From Bradyrhizobium lablabi (lineage in GTDB: Bacteria > Pseudomonadota > Alphaproteobacteria > Rhizobiales > Xanthobacteraceae), in contig NZ_JAFCLN010000008.1 in the NCBI RefSeq assembly GCF_018129385.1, positions 62,001-126,000 of the forward strand: DNA of 64,000 bases. The letters are read 5' to 3'. Positions 1-9,589 of the stretch are shown here, piece by piece. The position numbers and the translations under genes were made by a program. The notes below the pieces were generated by a model. The model ran no database searches, was not told where the DNA came from, and was given only the letters and a program-made list of their open reading frames with translations. The stretch's first letter is position 1. Every line of letters begins with the position of its first letter.

Positions 1-86
1 TCTCGGAAATGCGCTCATTGATTGATCGATTCGACCTGGATCAATTCATGGCAGCGCTGAAGACCCTGTACAGCTATGATCACTGA
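1..86 (+). CDS. C-terminal end of an upstream gene (partial)
   Basis: An open frame enters from the left edge (codons in phase with position 3) and stops at the TGA at 84-86, giving a tail that ends ...MAALKTLYSYDH. Only about 27 residues are visible, so the family cannot be assigned. It lies three bases before the response regulator on the same strand, so the two are probably co-transcribed. A sensor or receiver protein would be the natural partner, but that is inference from position only. Confidence 0.6.
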   Translation, partial: SEMRSLIDRFDLDQFMAALKTLYSYDH

Positions 87-101
87 ACTATGATCACTGA
101 A
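74..101 (+). repeat. 14-bp perfect tandem duplication across a stop/start junction
   Basis: The 14-mer ctatgatcactgaa occurs twice back to back (74-87 and 88-101). The first copy holds the stop codon of the upstream gene, and the second holds the ATG (90-92) of the response regulator. The first copy also contains an ATG (76) that opens a five-codon frame ending in a TGA at 91-93, which overlaps the regulator start as ATGA. Confidence 0.9.
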
Positions 102-1016
102 CCCAAGAAGCGCGACGTCGCACTGGTCGTCGACGATTCCCCGGAGACGCTGCGGTTATTGACCGACGCGCTCGACGGCGCCGACATGACCGTCATGGTC
201 GCGCTCGACGGCGCCAGCGCGATGCGGATCGTCGACCAGATCACGCCCGATATCGTGCTGCTGGATGCCGTGATGCCCGGCATGGATGGATTTGAGACCT
301 GCAAGCGGCTGAAGCGCGACGCCGGCCTTGCCAATGTGCCGATCATCTTCATGACGGGCCTTGCCGAAACCGAGCATATCGTACGGGGTCTGGAGGCCGG
401 CGGCGTCGACTACGTGACAAAGCCTATCGTGGTTCAGGAGATGCTGGCGCGCATCCGCGTGCATCTCGCCAACGCGCGGATGACGCAGAGCGCGCGGGCC
501 GCGCTGGATGTTTCCGGCCGCTATCTGCTCGCCGTCAGCGGTCGGGGGAAGATCCTGTGGGCGACCCCGCAGGCACAAAAGCTGCTGTCGGCGACCTTTC
601 CGGCCAGCGCGAATGACGACTTCGAGCTGCCCGAGCCATTGCCGCAATGGCTGGATCAGGCGCAGGGCGGCAAAGCTCCGTCCAAGGCACCATCGATGTT
701 GCTGCCGGGCGAGGAGCCGCTGCGGCTGCATTTCATGGGCAAGCTCGCGCCGAACGAATTCCTGTTGCGGCTCGCAAGGGACGCCGGCGTCGACACGCCG
801 GTGGAGTTCTCCAGCGAACTTGGCCTCACCACGCGCGAGGGCGAAGTGCTGTCATGGCTCGCCAAGGGCAAGACCAACCGCGACATCGCGCAAATCCTGG
901 GGCTGTCGCCGCGCACGATCGACAAGCATCTCGAGCAGATTTATTCCAAGCTCGGCGTCGAAAACCGCACCGCCGCAGCGGCCATTGCGGTCCACGCGAG
1001 GAACCGGAAAACCTGA
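90..1016 (+). CDS. Response regulator, receiver plus LuxR-type DNA-binding domain
   Basis: 308 residues. An N-terminal receiver (about 9-126) has the acidic pair D15/D16, phospho-acceptor D59 in LLDAVMPG, T89 and K111. A middle segment (about 135-225) has no recognised motif. A C-terminal LuxR/FixJ-type helix-turn-helix (about 232-300) contains LTTREGEVLSWLAKGKTN and SPRTIDKHLEQIYSKLGV. It is therefore a phosphorylation-controlled transcription factor of the NarL class in the cytoplasm. The middle segment (SGRYLLAVSGRGKILWATP) has a PAS-like flavour but is not clear enough to call. The kinase is probably encoded just upstream. The ATG at 90 was chosen because it starts after the preceding stop and gives the full receiver. 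Confidence 0.9.
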   Translation: MITEPKKRDVALVVDDSPETLRLLTDALDGADMTVMVALDGASAMRIVDQITPDIVLLDAVMPGMDGFETCKRLKRDAGLANVPIIFMTGLAETEHIVRGLEAGGVDYVTKPIVVQEMLARIRVHLANARMTQSARAALDVSGRYLLAVSGRGKILWATPQAQKLLSATFPASANDDFELPEPLPQWLDQAQGGKAPSKAPSMLLPGEEPLRLHFMGKLAPNEFLLRLARDAGVDTPVEFSSELGLTTREGEVLSWLAKGKTNRDIAQILGLSPRTIDKHLEQIYSKLGVENRTAAAAIAVHARNRKT

Positions 1017-1019
1017 CGT

Positions 1020-1406
1020 CTATTCGGATGCGTCAGCCGGCTCGACGCCGCGCTTGAGCGCGGCGCGGGCGGCCTCGCGGTGCTCCGGCGTGATGTGGGT
1101 CGTGACCAGGCGGATGGCGGTCGCCAGCACGGCGGCATCGTCGGTGAAGCCGAGGATCGGCAGCACATCCGGCATGAAGTCGAATGGCAGGACGAAATAG
1201 GCGATTGCCCCCAGCAGCGAGGCCTGCACATGCCGCGGTGTCTGGCGGTCGAATGCGCAATAATAGGCGGCGAGCAGGTCCTCGGCGAACGGCAGCTTTG
1301 CCATCACCTGCTTGAACTTGGATTTGAACCGCCGGCGCACGCTCTCGCGGTCCTGCGCCAGCCGGTCGGCGGGCTCAAACCCCACGCTGTGTTCAAACGT
1401 TGCCAT
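1020..1406 (-). CDS. YkvA family protein (DUF1232)
   Basis: About 128 residues. The DUF1232 core is clear: a helix with AAYYCAFDRQTP, then LLGAIAYFVLPFDFMPDVLPILGFTDDAAV, the hallmark FDxxPDxxPxxGxxDD segment of YkvA-type small membrane-associated proteins. Biochemical role is unknown for the family. An ATG at 1406 preceded by gaggggagagg on the minus strand is preferred over the in-frame TTG one codon earlier. It converges on the response regulator with only a few bases between the stops. Confidence 0.85.
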   Translation of the reverse strand: MATFEHSVGFEPADRLAQDRESVRRRFKSKFKQVMAKLPFAEDLLAAYYCAFDRQTPRHVQASLLGAIAYFVLPFDFMPDVLPILGFTDDAAVLATAIRLVTTHITPEHREAARAALKRGVEPADASE

Positions 1407-1500
1407 CAACCTCTCCCCTCAGCCGGCGCGGCGTATCGCCACGCGGCCGGTATTTCAATTGGGGATGACGACCTGTCACTGCAAGCACGCTTTTGTCGGC

Positions 1501-1546
1501 GCATGATCTTTTCGAAAAACCGGTGCCCACCTTTCGCGGATCATGC
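1501..1546. repeat. Palindromic repeat, family B (gcatgatc...gatcatgc)
   Basis: Outer arms gcatgatc (1501-1508) and gatcatgc (1539-1546) enclose a core with aaaccggtgcccac. Related copies occur at about 7487, 12534 (variant), 20063, 25674, 38934 and 57412. On the minus strand the element begins one base after the TAG stop of the pterin dehydratase gene. Confidence 0.8.
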
Positions 1547-1547
1547 G

Positions 1548-1853
1548 CTAGCTGACGCCGAACTGCCTGGCGATGGAGTTCATTGCCTTGGCAAGCTCGA
1601 TGTCGAGCCGGGTGACGCCGCCGGCGTCATGGGTCGCCAGCACCACTTCCACGGTTTTGTAGACGTTGCGCCATTCCGGGTGATGGTCCTTCTTTTCGGC
1701 GACCAGCGCGGCGCGCGACATGAAGCCGAACGCTTCATTGAAATCCTTGAAGGTGAAGGTTTTGGTGATCGCCTCCCGGCCGGACACCTCGCTCCAGCCG
1801 GACAATTCCAGCAGCGCCGCCGTTCGCGCCTCCGCCGTCAGCCGCTCCAACAT
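1548..1853 (-). CDS. phhB: 4a-hydroxytetrahydrobiopterin dehydratase (pterin-4-alpha-carbinolamine dehydratase)
   Basis: About 101 residues. The family signature is plain: AEKKDHHPEWRNVYKTVEV followed by LATHDAGGVTRLDIELA, including the HH pair used in dehydration of 4a-hydroxytetrahydropterin. The enzyme recycles the pterin cofactor of aromatic amino acid hydroxylases, and many bacteria carry it without a neighbouring hydroxylase, as here. The ATG at 1853 has a good ribosome site (ggagg, five bases upstream). An in-frame GTG four codons earlier would swallow that site and is less likely. Confidence 0.9.
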   Translation of the reverse strand: MLERLTAEARTAALLELSGWSEVSGREAITKTFTFKDFNEAFGFMSRAALVAEKKDHHPEWRNVYKTVEVVLATHDAGGVTRLDIELAKAMNSIARQFGVS

Positions 1854-2066
1854 GCTCGCCTCCACCTTTCACGGGAACTTTACCCTAACACCGAACGCCG
1901 GCCATCCGATCCATGCCACAATATGGCAGCAAATCCGGTCCATTGCGGCCCGCTAACCATGAAGCGGCTGAGCCGGCCGAATCGGCAGGGAATTTGCTAG
2001 AATGCGGGCATAGTCCGCCTATTCGGCAGCAGCACATTGAACCTCGGCCCATTATTTCAGAGATCG

Positions 2067-3479
2067 ATGACCGGACCGGACACAACCGAACCGACAGTCC
2101 CGCCGTCGCCCCGCTCGGCGAAACGGCGACTGATGTTCGTCGTGCTGGCCGGCTTTCTCGCGATCATCGGCACGCTGGTGGCCGGCTATTATTTTGCGAT
2201 GCGGATTGAAAGCCTGCGTATCGCGGTCGGTCCCGCCAACAGCGACGACCTCAAGGTGGCGCAGACGCTGGCGCAGGCCTTCAGCACCCAGAAATCCAGC
2301 CAGATCCGCCTTCGCCTGGTTCCGACCGACGGCGCCGTCGCCAGCGCGCAGGCCTTGGCCGACGGCAAGGCCGATCTCGCCATCATTCGCGGCGACCTCG
2401 AAGTGCCGAGGAACGCGCAGGCCGTGGCGACGCTGCGCAAGAATGTCGCCGTGTTGTGGGTGCCGCCGCAGCCGAAAGTCCGCGGCAGGAAGGCCGCGCC
2501 AAAAATCACCAAGGTGGCGCAGCTCGCCGGCCATCGCATCGGCGTCGTGGGCCGCACGCAAGCCAACGTCAACCTGCTGAAGGTGATCCTACAGCAATAC
2601 GGCGTCGATCCCGCCAAGGTGACGATCGTTCAGTTTCCCGCCAACGAGGCGGTCGAAGCGATCAAAAGCCAGAAGGCTGATGCATTCCTGGCCGCCGGTC
2701 CCGTCAACAGCAAGATCACGACCGATGCGATTGCGGCTTCCACCCGCGACGGCGGCAAGCCGACTTTCCTCGCCATCGATCTGGCCGACGCGATCGCGCA
2801 AAACCATCCGGCCTACGAGGCCTCGGAAATTCCCGCCGGCTCGTTCGGCACCGACCGGCCGGAGGACGAGGTCAAGACCATCAGCTTCACGCACCACATC
2901 GTGGCGCGGCGCGGCATCTCGGAATCGACCATTGCCGCCTTCACCCGGCAGCTTTTCGCCATCCGGCAGTCGCTGAAGAACGAATTCCCGCTGGCGGCCA
3001 AGATCGAAACGCCCGACACCGACAAGGACGCCACCATTCCGGTTCATCCGGGCGCCGCGGCCTTCGTCGACGGCGACGAAAAGACGTTCCTCGATCGCTA
3101 CAGCGATTTCATCTGGTGGGGCCTGATGGCGCTTTCCGCCATGGGCTCGGCCGGCGCCTGGTTCGCGGGCTACCTGAAGAAGGACGAGCGCCAGACCAAT
3201 ACCTCGCAGCGCGAGCGCCTGCTCGACATGCTGCGCACCGCGCGCCAGTGCGATTCCATCGAAGAGCTCGACCGCATGCAGGCCGAGGCCGACGACATCC
3301 TGCGCGACACGCTGCAATGCTACGAGCACGGCGCGATCGAGCAAGGCACGCTCAACGCTTTCAACATCGCGCTCGAGCAGTTTCACAACGCCGTCGCCGA
3401 CCGCAAGACACTGCTCATGAGCATGCCGCAGACCCTCCAGCGCACCAGCGCACAATTCCGCGCGGCAGGCACCGCATAA
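2067..3479 (+). CDS. TAXI-family TRAP solute-binding protein with two membrane anchors
   Basis: About 470 residues from the ATG at 2067; a TTG at 2037 is an alternative. A short cytoplasmic tail is followed by an N-terminal membrane helix (LMFVVLAGFLAIIGTLVAGYYF), then a periplasmic-binding-type domain with LRIAVGPANSDDLKVAQTLA, KADLAIIRGD and HRIGVVGRTQANVNLLK, as in TAXI proteins. A second helix near residue 350 (FIWWGLMALSAMGSAGAWFAGYL) precedes a cytoplasmic helical tail of about 100 residues. The double anchoring and tail are unlike a free periplasmic receptor, and no TRAP permease is adjacent, so it may sense a ligand rather than feed a transporter (inference). A small AT-rich inverted repeat overlaps the stop (3476-3497). 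Confidence 0.8.
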   Translation: MTGPDTTEPTVPPSPRSAKRRLMFVVLAGFLAIIGTLVAGYYFAMRIESLRIAVGPANSDDLKVAQTLAQAFSTQKSSQIRLRLVPTDGAVASAQALADGKADLAIIRGDLEVPRNAQAVATLRKNVAVLWVPPQPKVRGRKAAPKITKVAQLAGHRIGVVGRTQANVNLLKVILQQYGVDPAKVTIVQFPANEAVEAIKSQKADAFLAAGPVNSKITTDAIAASTRDGGKPTFLAIDLADAIAQNHPAYEASEIPAGSFGTDRPEDEVKTISFTHHIVARRGISESTIAAFTRQLFAIRQSLKNEFPLAAKIETPDTDKDATIPVHPGAAAFVDGDEKTFLDRYSDFIWWGLMALSAMGSAGAWFAGYLKKDERQTNTSQRERLLDMLRTARQCDSIEELDRMQAEADDILRDTLQCYEHGAIEQGTLNAFNIALEQFHNAVADRKTLLMSMPQTLQRTSAQFRAAGTA

Positions 3480-3522
3480 AGAGCAACTTCTCTTTATCGA
3501 GTCGTCATACATTCGTTCTAAG

Positions 3523-3608
3523 CCGTCATTGCGAGCGAAGCGAAGCAATCCATCTTGCGACTCGTAGCGCTATGGATTGCTTCGTCGCTTCGCTCCTCGC
3601 AATGACGG
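3523..3608 (+). repeat. Asymmetric palindromic repeat, family A (orientation short-long)
   Basis: The left arm begins ccgtcattgcgagcgaagcg and the right arm ends cgctcctcgcaatgacgg; each arm meets a central ggatt/aatcc core around a variable loop. The right arm is longer (it carries an extra gtc and ctc), which gives the element a direction. Six further copies lie at 18366, 24012, 32485, 51033, 58940 and 61181. Confidence 0.85.
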
Positions 3609-3626
3609 AGAAGCGGCGAGGCCCTT

Positions 3627-5177
3627 ATGACCATCAAATTTTCCCGCCGGCGTTTTCTCTCCTCCGCAGGGGCCGGTGCGCTCGGCGCGATCGCGATGCC
3701 CTATCTCAGCCGCGCCGCCGACCGGCCGCAAATCACCTGCGGCGTGCAATCCGGCGACGTCAGCACCGATGGCGGCGTGGTCTGGGCCCGCGCCGACCGG
3801 CCCTCGCAGATGATGGTCGAGGTCTCCACCACCGAATCCTTCGCGCAAGTGCGCGCGCTGCCGCCGATCGCCGCGCTGCCCGAGAGCGATTTCACCGCAA
3901 AGATGCTGCTGGAAAATCTCCCCGCCGGTCAGGACATCTTCTATCGCGTCAAATTCCGAGACCTGTCCCATCCGGGAATCCTGAGCGAGCCGGTCACCGG
4001 CCGCTTCCGCACCGCCCCCAGCGACCGGCGCGACGTCAGCTTTGTCTGGGGCGGCGATGTCGCCGGACAGGGCTGGGGCATCAACCCTGATGACGGCGGC
4101 ATGTTCACCTTCGCCGCCATGCGCAAGCACCGGCCGGACTTCTTCCTGCATTCCGGCGACACGATCTATGCCGACGGCCCGATCAAGCCCGAGGTGGATC
4201 TCGGCGGCGGCAAGGTGTGGAAGAACCTCACCATTCCGGAAAAGGCCAAGGTTGCCGAAACGCTCGACGAGTTCCGCGCCGCGCACAAATACAATTTCCT
4301 CGACGACAATCTTCGCGCCTTCAATGCCGAGGTGCCGATCTTCGTGCAATGGGACGACCACGAAGTCACCAACAACTGGTCGGCGTCGAAACAGCTGCCC
4401 GCCGCCTACAAGGAGCGCGACATCGGCCTGCTCGCGGCGCGTGCCGCCCGCGCCTTCCACGAAATGTATCCGATGCGCGAGAGCATTGTCGAACCCGGCC
4501 GGCTCTACCGCACCATCCATTATGGTCCGCATCTCGACGTGTTCGTGCTGGACGAACGCAGCTATCGCGGGCCGAACGGACCCAACGACCAGACGAGCTA
4601 CGGTCCCGAAAGCTATTTCCTGGGCCCGGACCAGCTCGCCTGGCTGAAGCGCGAACTGCTCAATTCGCGCGCCACCTGGAAGGTGCTCGCCTCAGACATG
4701 CCACTTTCAATCATCGTCTATGACGATGCGGCGAACAAGAAAGGTTCGGAAGCCTTTGCGCAAGGCGACGGCCCGCCGCGCGGTCGCGAGCTGGAGATCG
4801 CCGATCTCCTGCGCTTCATCAAGGCATCGGGCGTGGTCAACACGGTTTGGCTGACGGCCGACGTACATTACAGTGCCGCGCACTACTACAATCCCGACAA
4901 GGCGCAATTCCAGGAGTTCGATCCATTCTGGGAATTCGTCTCCGGCCCGCTGCATGCCGGCACCTTCGGCCCGAACGAGCTCGACAACACCTTTGGGCCC
5001 GAGGTGAAATTCATCAAGGCGCCGGGGCCGGACAAGCAGAACCTGCCGCCATCGGCCGGTATGCAGTTCTTCGGCCATGTCAAAATCGACGGCACGAGCG
5101 GCCAGATGACCGTGACCCTGCGCGACCGCGCTGACGTGGCGCTTTGGTCGACCACGCTTGAACCTAAGCCTGTGTAA
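3627..5177 (+). CDS. phoD: Tat-exported PhoD-like alkaline phosphatase / phosphodiesterase
   Basis: 516 residues. The N-terminus has a twin-arginine signal (SRRRFLSSAGAGALGAIAMP). PhoD-family landmarks follow in order: an N-terminal Ig-like PhoD_N domain (GVQSGDVSTDGGVVWARAD), then the metallophosphatase with SGDTIYAD, WDDHEVTNNW, VFVLDERSYRG and LTADVHYSAAHYY. The enzyme should act in the periplasm on phosphodiesters or phosphomonoesters, typically under phosphate limitation and with Ca/Fe cofactor in characterised PhoD. No Pho box is obvious in the spacer, which is taken up by a palindromic repeat. Confidence 0.88.
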   Translation: MTIKFSRRRFLSSAGAGALGAIAMPYLSRAADRPQITCGVQSGDVSTDGGVVWARADRPSQMMVEVSTTESFAQVRALPPIAALPESDFTAKMLLENLPAGQDIFYRVKFRDLSHPGILSEPVTGRFRTAPSDRRDVSFVWGGDVAGQGWGINPDDGGMFTFAAMRKHRPDFFLHSGDTIYADGPIKPEVDLGGGKVWKNLTIPEKAKVAETLDEFRAAHKYNFLDDNLRAFNAEVPIFVQWDDHEVTNNWSASKQLPAAYKERDIGLLAARAARAFHEMYPMRESIVEPGRLYRTIHYGPHLDVFVLDERSYRGPNGPNDQTSYGPESYFLGPDQLAWLKRELLNSRATWKVLASDMPLSIIVYDDAANKKGSEAFAQGDGPPRGRELEIADLLRFIKASGVVNTVWLTADVHYSAAHYYNPDKAQFQEFDPFWEFVSGPLHAGTFGPNELDNTFGPEVKFIKAPGPDKQNLPPSAGMQFFGHVKIDGTSGQMTVTLRDRADVALWSTTLEPKPV

Positions 5178-5240
5178 CGGCGACCTAAACGGCTGAAACC
5201 CTTGTTTTGGTCGTGCGCCCGCTCCGGGCAGGAAGCAGCC

Positions 5241-5990
5241 ATGAAGTTTGGCAGGTTGATGGTTGCCGGCGCGCTGTGGCTCGCCGGCGTGACGACGATG
5301 GCGCATGCGCAGTCGCCGGAAGAATCGCGCGCCGAGATTCCTTCGCTGGTGCGTGGAGCTTTCGATTCAGCGTACGGCAAGGCTTTGGTCGCTGAACTCG
5401 GCAAGTCACTGCGCAAGGACGCCGATCCGGCATGCCTGGCCGCAAAGGGCATTGCGCCGGAACAACTCGAGCAGCGAGGTCGGGACCTCGTCATCAAGTG
5501 GGACGAGAAACTATTGCTTACCCTCAACGATTTCATCGATCCCAAAGTCTACGAGGAAAAATTCACAGGCGCTGCCGGCCGTGGCGCCGGCGCCGAGTTC
5601 AAACGGCTGCGCAACGATCCGGCCGTGAAGAAGAGCCTGGAGCTCGAGCTGCCGATCCGGCAGGCAAGCGTGCTGGATGCATTCTTCGAACAGTTCGATC
5701 GCTATATGCTGGTCAAGCGGATCAAGCTGATGGCCGTTTCGCCGCTCGGGACCGCCAACGAGGCGTTGTTGAAAATGAATCCGACGGACGCGGCGGAAGC
5801 CGCCGTCGATAAATATCTCGCGACGAACAAGTCGGCCGCGCTGACGAAATTCGTCAAGCTGTCGGAGCAATCCGCGGCCGCGAGCGGCGCGGCGGCCAAG
5901 CTCGAACAGATGGCCAAAACAGGCCCGCTCGAATTTCTGAACGGCATCGATGCCGACCTCGCCGAGCTCTGCATCGGCCCGGCGAAATAG
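5241..5990 (+). CDS. Secreted protein of unknown function
   Basis: 249 residues from the ATG at 5241, which follows an aggaag ribosome site; starts upstream in the frame would lack one. The first 24 residues form a Sec signal peptide ending AHAQ. The mature part is mostly alpha-helical and charged, with no cysteines except one pair-like arrangement (DPACLAAKG and ELCIGPAK), which could form a disulfide. No family was recognised. It sits 60 bases after phoD on the same strand and could share its transcript. Confidence 0.75.
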   Translation: MKFGRLMVAGALWLAGVTTMAHAQSPEESRAEIPSLVRGAFDSAYGKALVAELGKSLRKDADPACLAAKGIAPEQLEQRGRDLVIKWDEKLLLTLNDFIDPKVYEEKFTGAAGRGAGAEFKRLRNDPAVKKSLELELPIRQASVLDAFFEQFDRYMLVKRIKLMAVSPLGTANEALLKMNPTDAAEAAVDKYLATNKSAALTKFVKLSEQSAAASGAAAKLEQMAKTGPLEFLNGIDADLAELCIGPAK

Positions 5991-6371
5991 CTATTCGCAC
6001 CGCGATCGTGGCCGGAGTGCCGCTCGCAACGTATCGCTGGAGCACGGTTTTGGCAGCAGCGGCATTTTCGAGAATACCGCCGGCAATTTGGCTTCGCTGC
6101 CATAGCCGGTGATGAAGACGAACGGAATCTTCAGCGCATCCAACCGCTCGGCGATCGCAAAACTGTTTTCCCGCACCAGGGCCACGTCGAGCAGCGCGAA
6201 ATCCGGCGCCTGCTTGTCGATCAGCGCGAGCGCACCGGCCACGCTCCCCGTGGCACGCACACTCTTCACGCCGAAGCCGAGGATCCGGTCCTCGAAATCG
6301 AGCGCGATGAGGGGATCATCCTCGACAATCAAAATGTCGCTGGGCATTCCGTCGGAATCGGCGGGTTTCAT
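5991..6371 (-). CDS. Single-domain receiver, PFxFxTGY type
   Basis: 126 residues from the ATG at 6371. Receiver residues are present: E17/D18/D19, phospho-acceptor D62 in LLDVAL, T88 and K108 in LPKPC. The segment IPFVFITGYG matches the alphaproteobacterial single-domain receivers described by the FATGUY-type motif, which act as phosphate sinks or in stress signalling (family knowledge). It has no output domain. It is divergent from the Crp-like regulator at 6565, with about 190 bp of shared upstream DNA, and its stop touches the end of the secreted protein gene. Confidence 0.85.
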   Translation of the reverse strand: MKPADSDGMPSDILIVEDDPLIALDFEDRILGFGVKSVRATGSVAGALALIDKQAPDFALLDVALVRENSFAIAERLDALKIPFVFITGYGSEAKLPAVFSKMPLLPKPCSSDTLRAALRPRSRCE

Positions 6372-6564
6372 TTTGCTCGTTTCTGATGACCGAGTGCCCC
6401 CGGCGGACGCACGGAGGAGGCCTGATGGCCGGCGCGTCGCCCATAAGGCACCGGCAGTTCCCGAAATGAAACCACCACATCGGGCGTCTGCTGTCTGTTC
6501 ACTTGTGAACATTCAATTGGAACCGGATCGACTACCGTGACTTGGTAGGGACAGGGAAGTTCCA

Positions 6565-7326
6565 ATGCTGACGCGATCTAACCGGACTGCCGAGGTCAAC
6601 GACCGGCCGTTCAACAATCTGCTGCGGCGACTCAACGCCGCTGACCACGAGTTGCTGGCACCGCACCTGACGCAGGACGAGGCCAAGTCGAATGCCTTGC
6701 TGTACAACGCCGGCGATGACGTCGAGACGGTGTATTTTCCCTGCGGGCCCAGCCTCGTCTCTTATCTCGTTACAAACGAGGACGGCCGCGATGTCGAAAC
6801 GGTCCTGATCGGACGCGAGGGCGCGGTCGGCGGCATCGTCAGCCAGGGCTTTTTACCGGCCTACACCCGCATCGTCGTCAAGTTCGGCGGACCATTTGCC
6901 CGGCTACCGGTTTCCCGGCTCGAAGCGGCCAAGCTGAAGTCGCCGTCGTTGCGCAACATCTTTGCCCGCTACGCCGATTGCATGCTGGCGCAGATCTTTC
7001 AGTCCACCGCCTGCAACGCCATCCACTCGATCGAGCAGCGCACGGCCAAATGGATCGTCTCCGCGATGGAGCGCACCGACGGCGAGAACAGCGTGCCGCT
7101 GACCCATGAGCAGCTCGCCACCCTGCTGGGAGTCGGCCGCTCCTATGCGAGCCGCGTGATCCAGACCTTCAAGGCCGAGGGCGTGCTGGAGACCCGGCGG
7201 GGCTCGATTCTGGTGCGAAATCCCCCGGCACTGCGCCAACGGTCATGCCTCTGTAATGAAGCCGTCAAAAGCCACTTCGAGGAGGTGCTGCGGGGGGTCT
7301 ATCCGGACCCGGAAAAGGACAATTGA
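6565..7326 (+). CDS. Crp/Fnr-family transcription regulator
   Basis: 253 residues. A cyclic-nucleotide-binding-like N-terminal barrel (about 30-145; NAGDDVETVYFPCGPSLVSYLV, ETVLIGREGAVGG) precedes a winged helix (about 170-230; LTHEQLATLLGVGRSYASRVIQ and LETRRGSILVRN). No N-terminal cysteine cluster of the Fnr type is present, so an iron-sulfur oxygen sensor is unlikely. The ligand is unknown. Divergent pairing with a single-domain receiver suggests a stress-response module, as inference only. Confidence 0.85.
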   Translation: MLTRSNRTAEVNDRPFNNLLRRLNAADHELLAPHLTQDEAKSNALLYNAGDDVETVYFPCGPSLVSYLVTNEDGRDVETVLIGREGAVGGIVSQGFLPAYTRIVVKFGGPFARLPVSRLEAAKLKSPSLRNIFARYADCMLAQIFQSTACNAIHSIEQRTAKWIVSAMERTDGENSVPLTHEQLATLLGVGRSYASRVIQTFKAEGVLETRRGSILVRNPPALRQRSCLCNEAVKSHFEEVLRGVYPDPEKDN

Positions 7327-7373
7327 GCGGCGCTGGTGCCCGAAAATGGGCTAACCAAACCCCAAACAAACCA

Positions 7374-7401
7374 TTGTTTTTTAGCGTTTTCTGAATATAT
7401 T
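7374..7401 (+). promoter_or_regulatory. Sigma-70-like promoter upstream of a short hairpin
   Basis: TTGTTT (7374-7379) and TATATT (7396-7401) are separated by 16 bases. Transcription would begin near 7408, only about 15 bases before the hairpin terminator at 7423. The site is seen in sequence; its activity is inferred. Confidence 0.4.
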
Positions 7402-7422
7402 GCGCCGCAACGCGTAAGGTGT

Positions 7423-7452
7423 GCCCGGTCCTTTTGACCGGGCTTCCTTTTT
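7423..7452 (+). terminator. Intrinsic terminator before typA
   Basis: A perfect 8-bp stem, gcccggtc / gaccgggc, with a five-base loop (ctttt) is followed at once by ttccttttt. It lies about 100 bases after the crp-like stop and about 105 bases before typA. It could end the regulator transcript, act as a typA attenuator, or end a very short RNA from the promoter at 7374. Confidence 0.7.
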
Positions 7453-7486
7453 GGGGCGATGAACGCCCTTCAAATTTCAGGTTTTA

Positions 7487-7535
7487 GAGCGCGATCCGGA
7501 AAAGTTGGGTCCCGGTTTTCCGGTGAGATCACGCC
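7487..7535. repeat. Palindromic repeat, family B, degenerate copy
   Basis: Arms gcgatccggaaaa and ttttccggtgagatcacgc resemble the gcatgatc family, with gggtcccggttttccgg in the core. It sits directly in the typA 5' leader, ending about 25 bases before the start codon. Confidence 0.55.
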
Positions 7536-7558
7536 ACCGCACGACCAGAAGAAGAGCC

Positions 7559-9385
<1,827 letters not shown>

Positions 9386-9390
9386 TTTTC

Positions 9391-9509
9391 GTACCCCGGA
9401 CGCAGTGCATCACGAAGTGACGCGCTGCTGAGCCGGGGCCCATTGTTTCCGCAGCCGGGGTCCCGGCTCTGCGGAGCAGCGTTTACACGCTGCACCGCGT
9501 CCGGGACAC
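9391..9509. repeat. Long imperfect inverted repeat after typA
   Basis: gtaccccggacgcagtgcat at the left is mirrored by gctgcaccgcgtccgggac at the right, with an internal ccggggcc / ggggtcccgg hairpin. It is non-coding and different from families A and B, and may serve as the typA 3' end. Confidence 0.65.
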
Positions 9510-9589
9510 GCAAGCAGTGATTCCTCGCGTGATGGCGGCCATGCGCCGGGCACCTTCAGCCCCTCATGCGAACGTGCTACAGCCCTCGC

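Noticed and set aside
6565..7326. Fnr-type oxygen sensor
   Set aside because: There is no N-terminal cysteine cluster.
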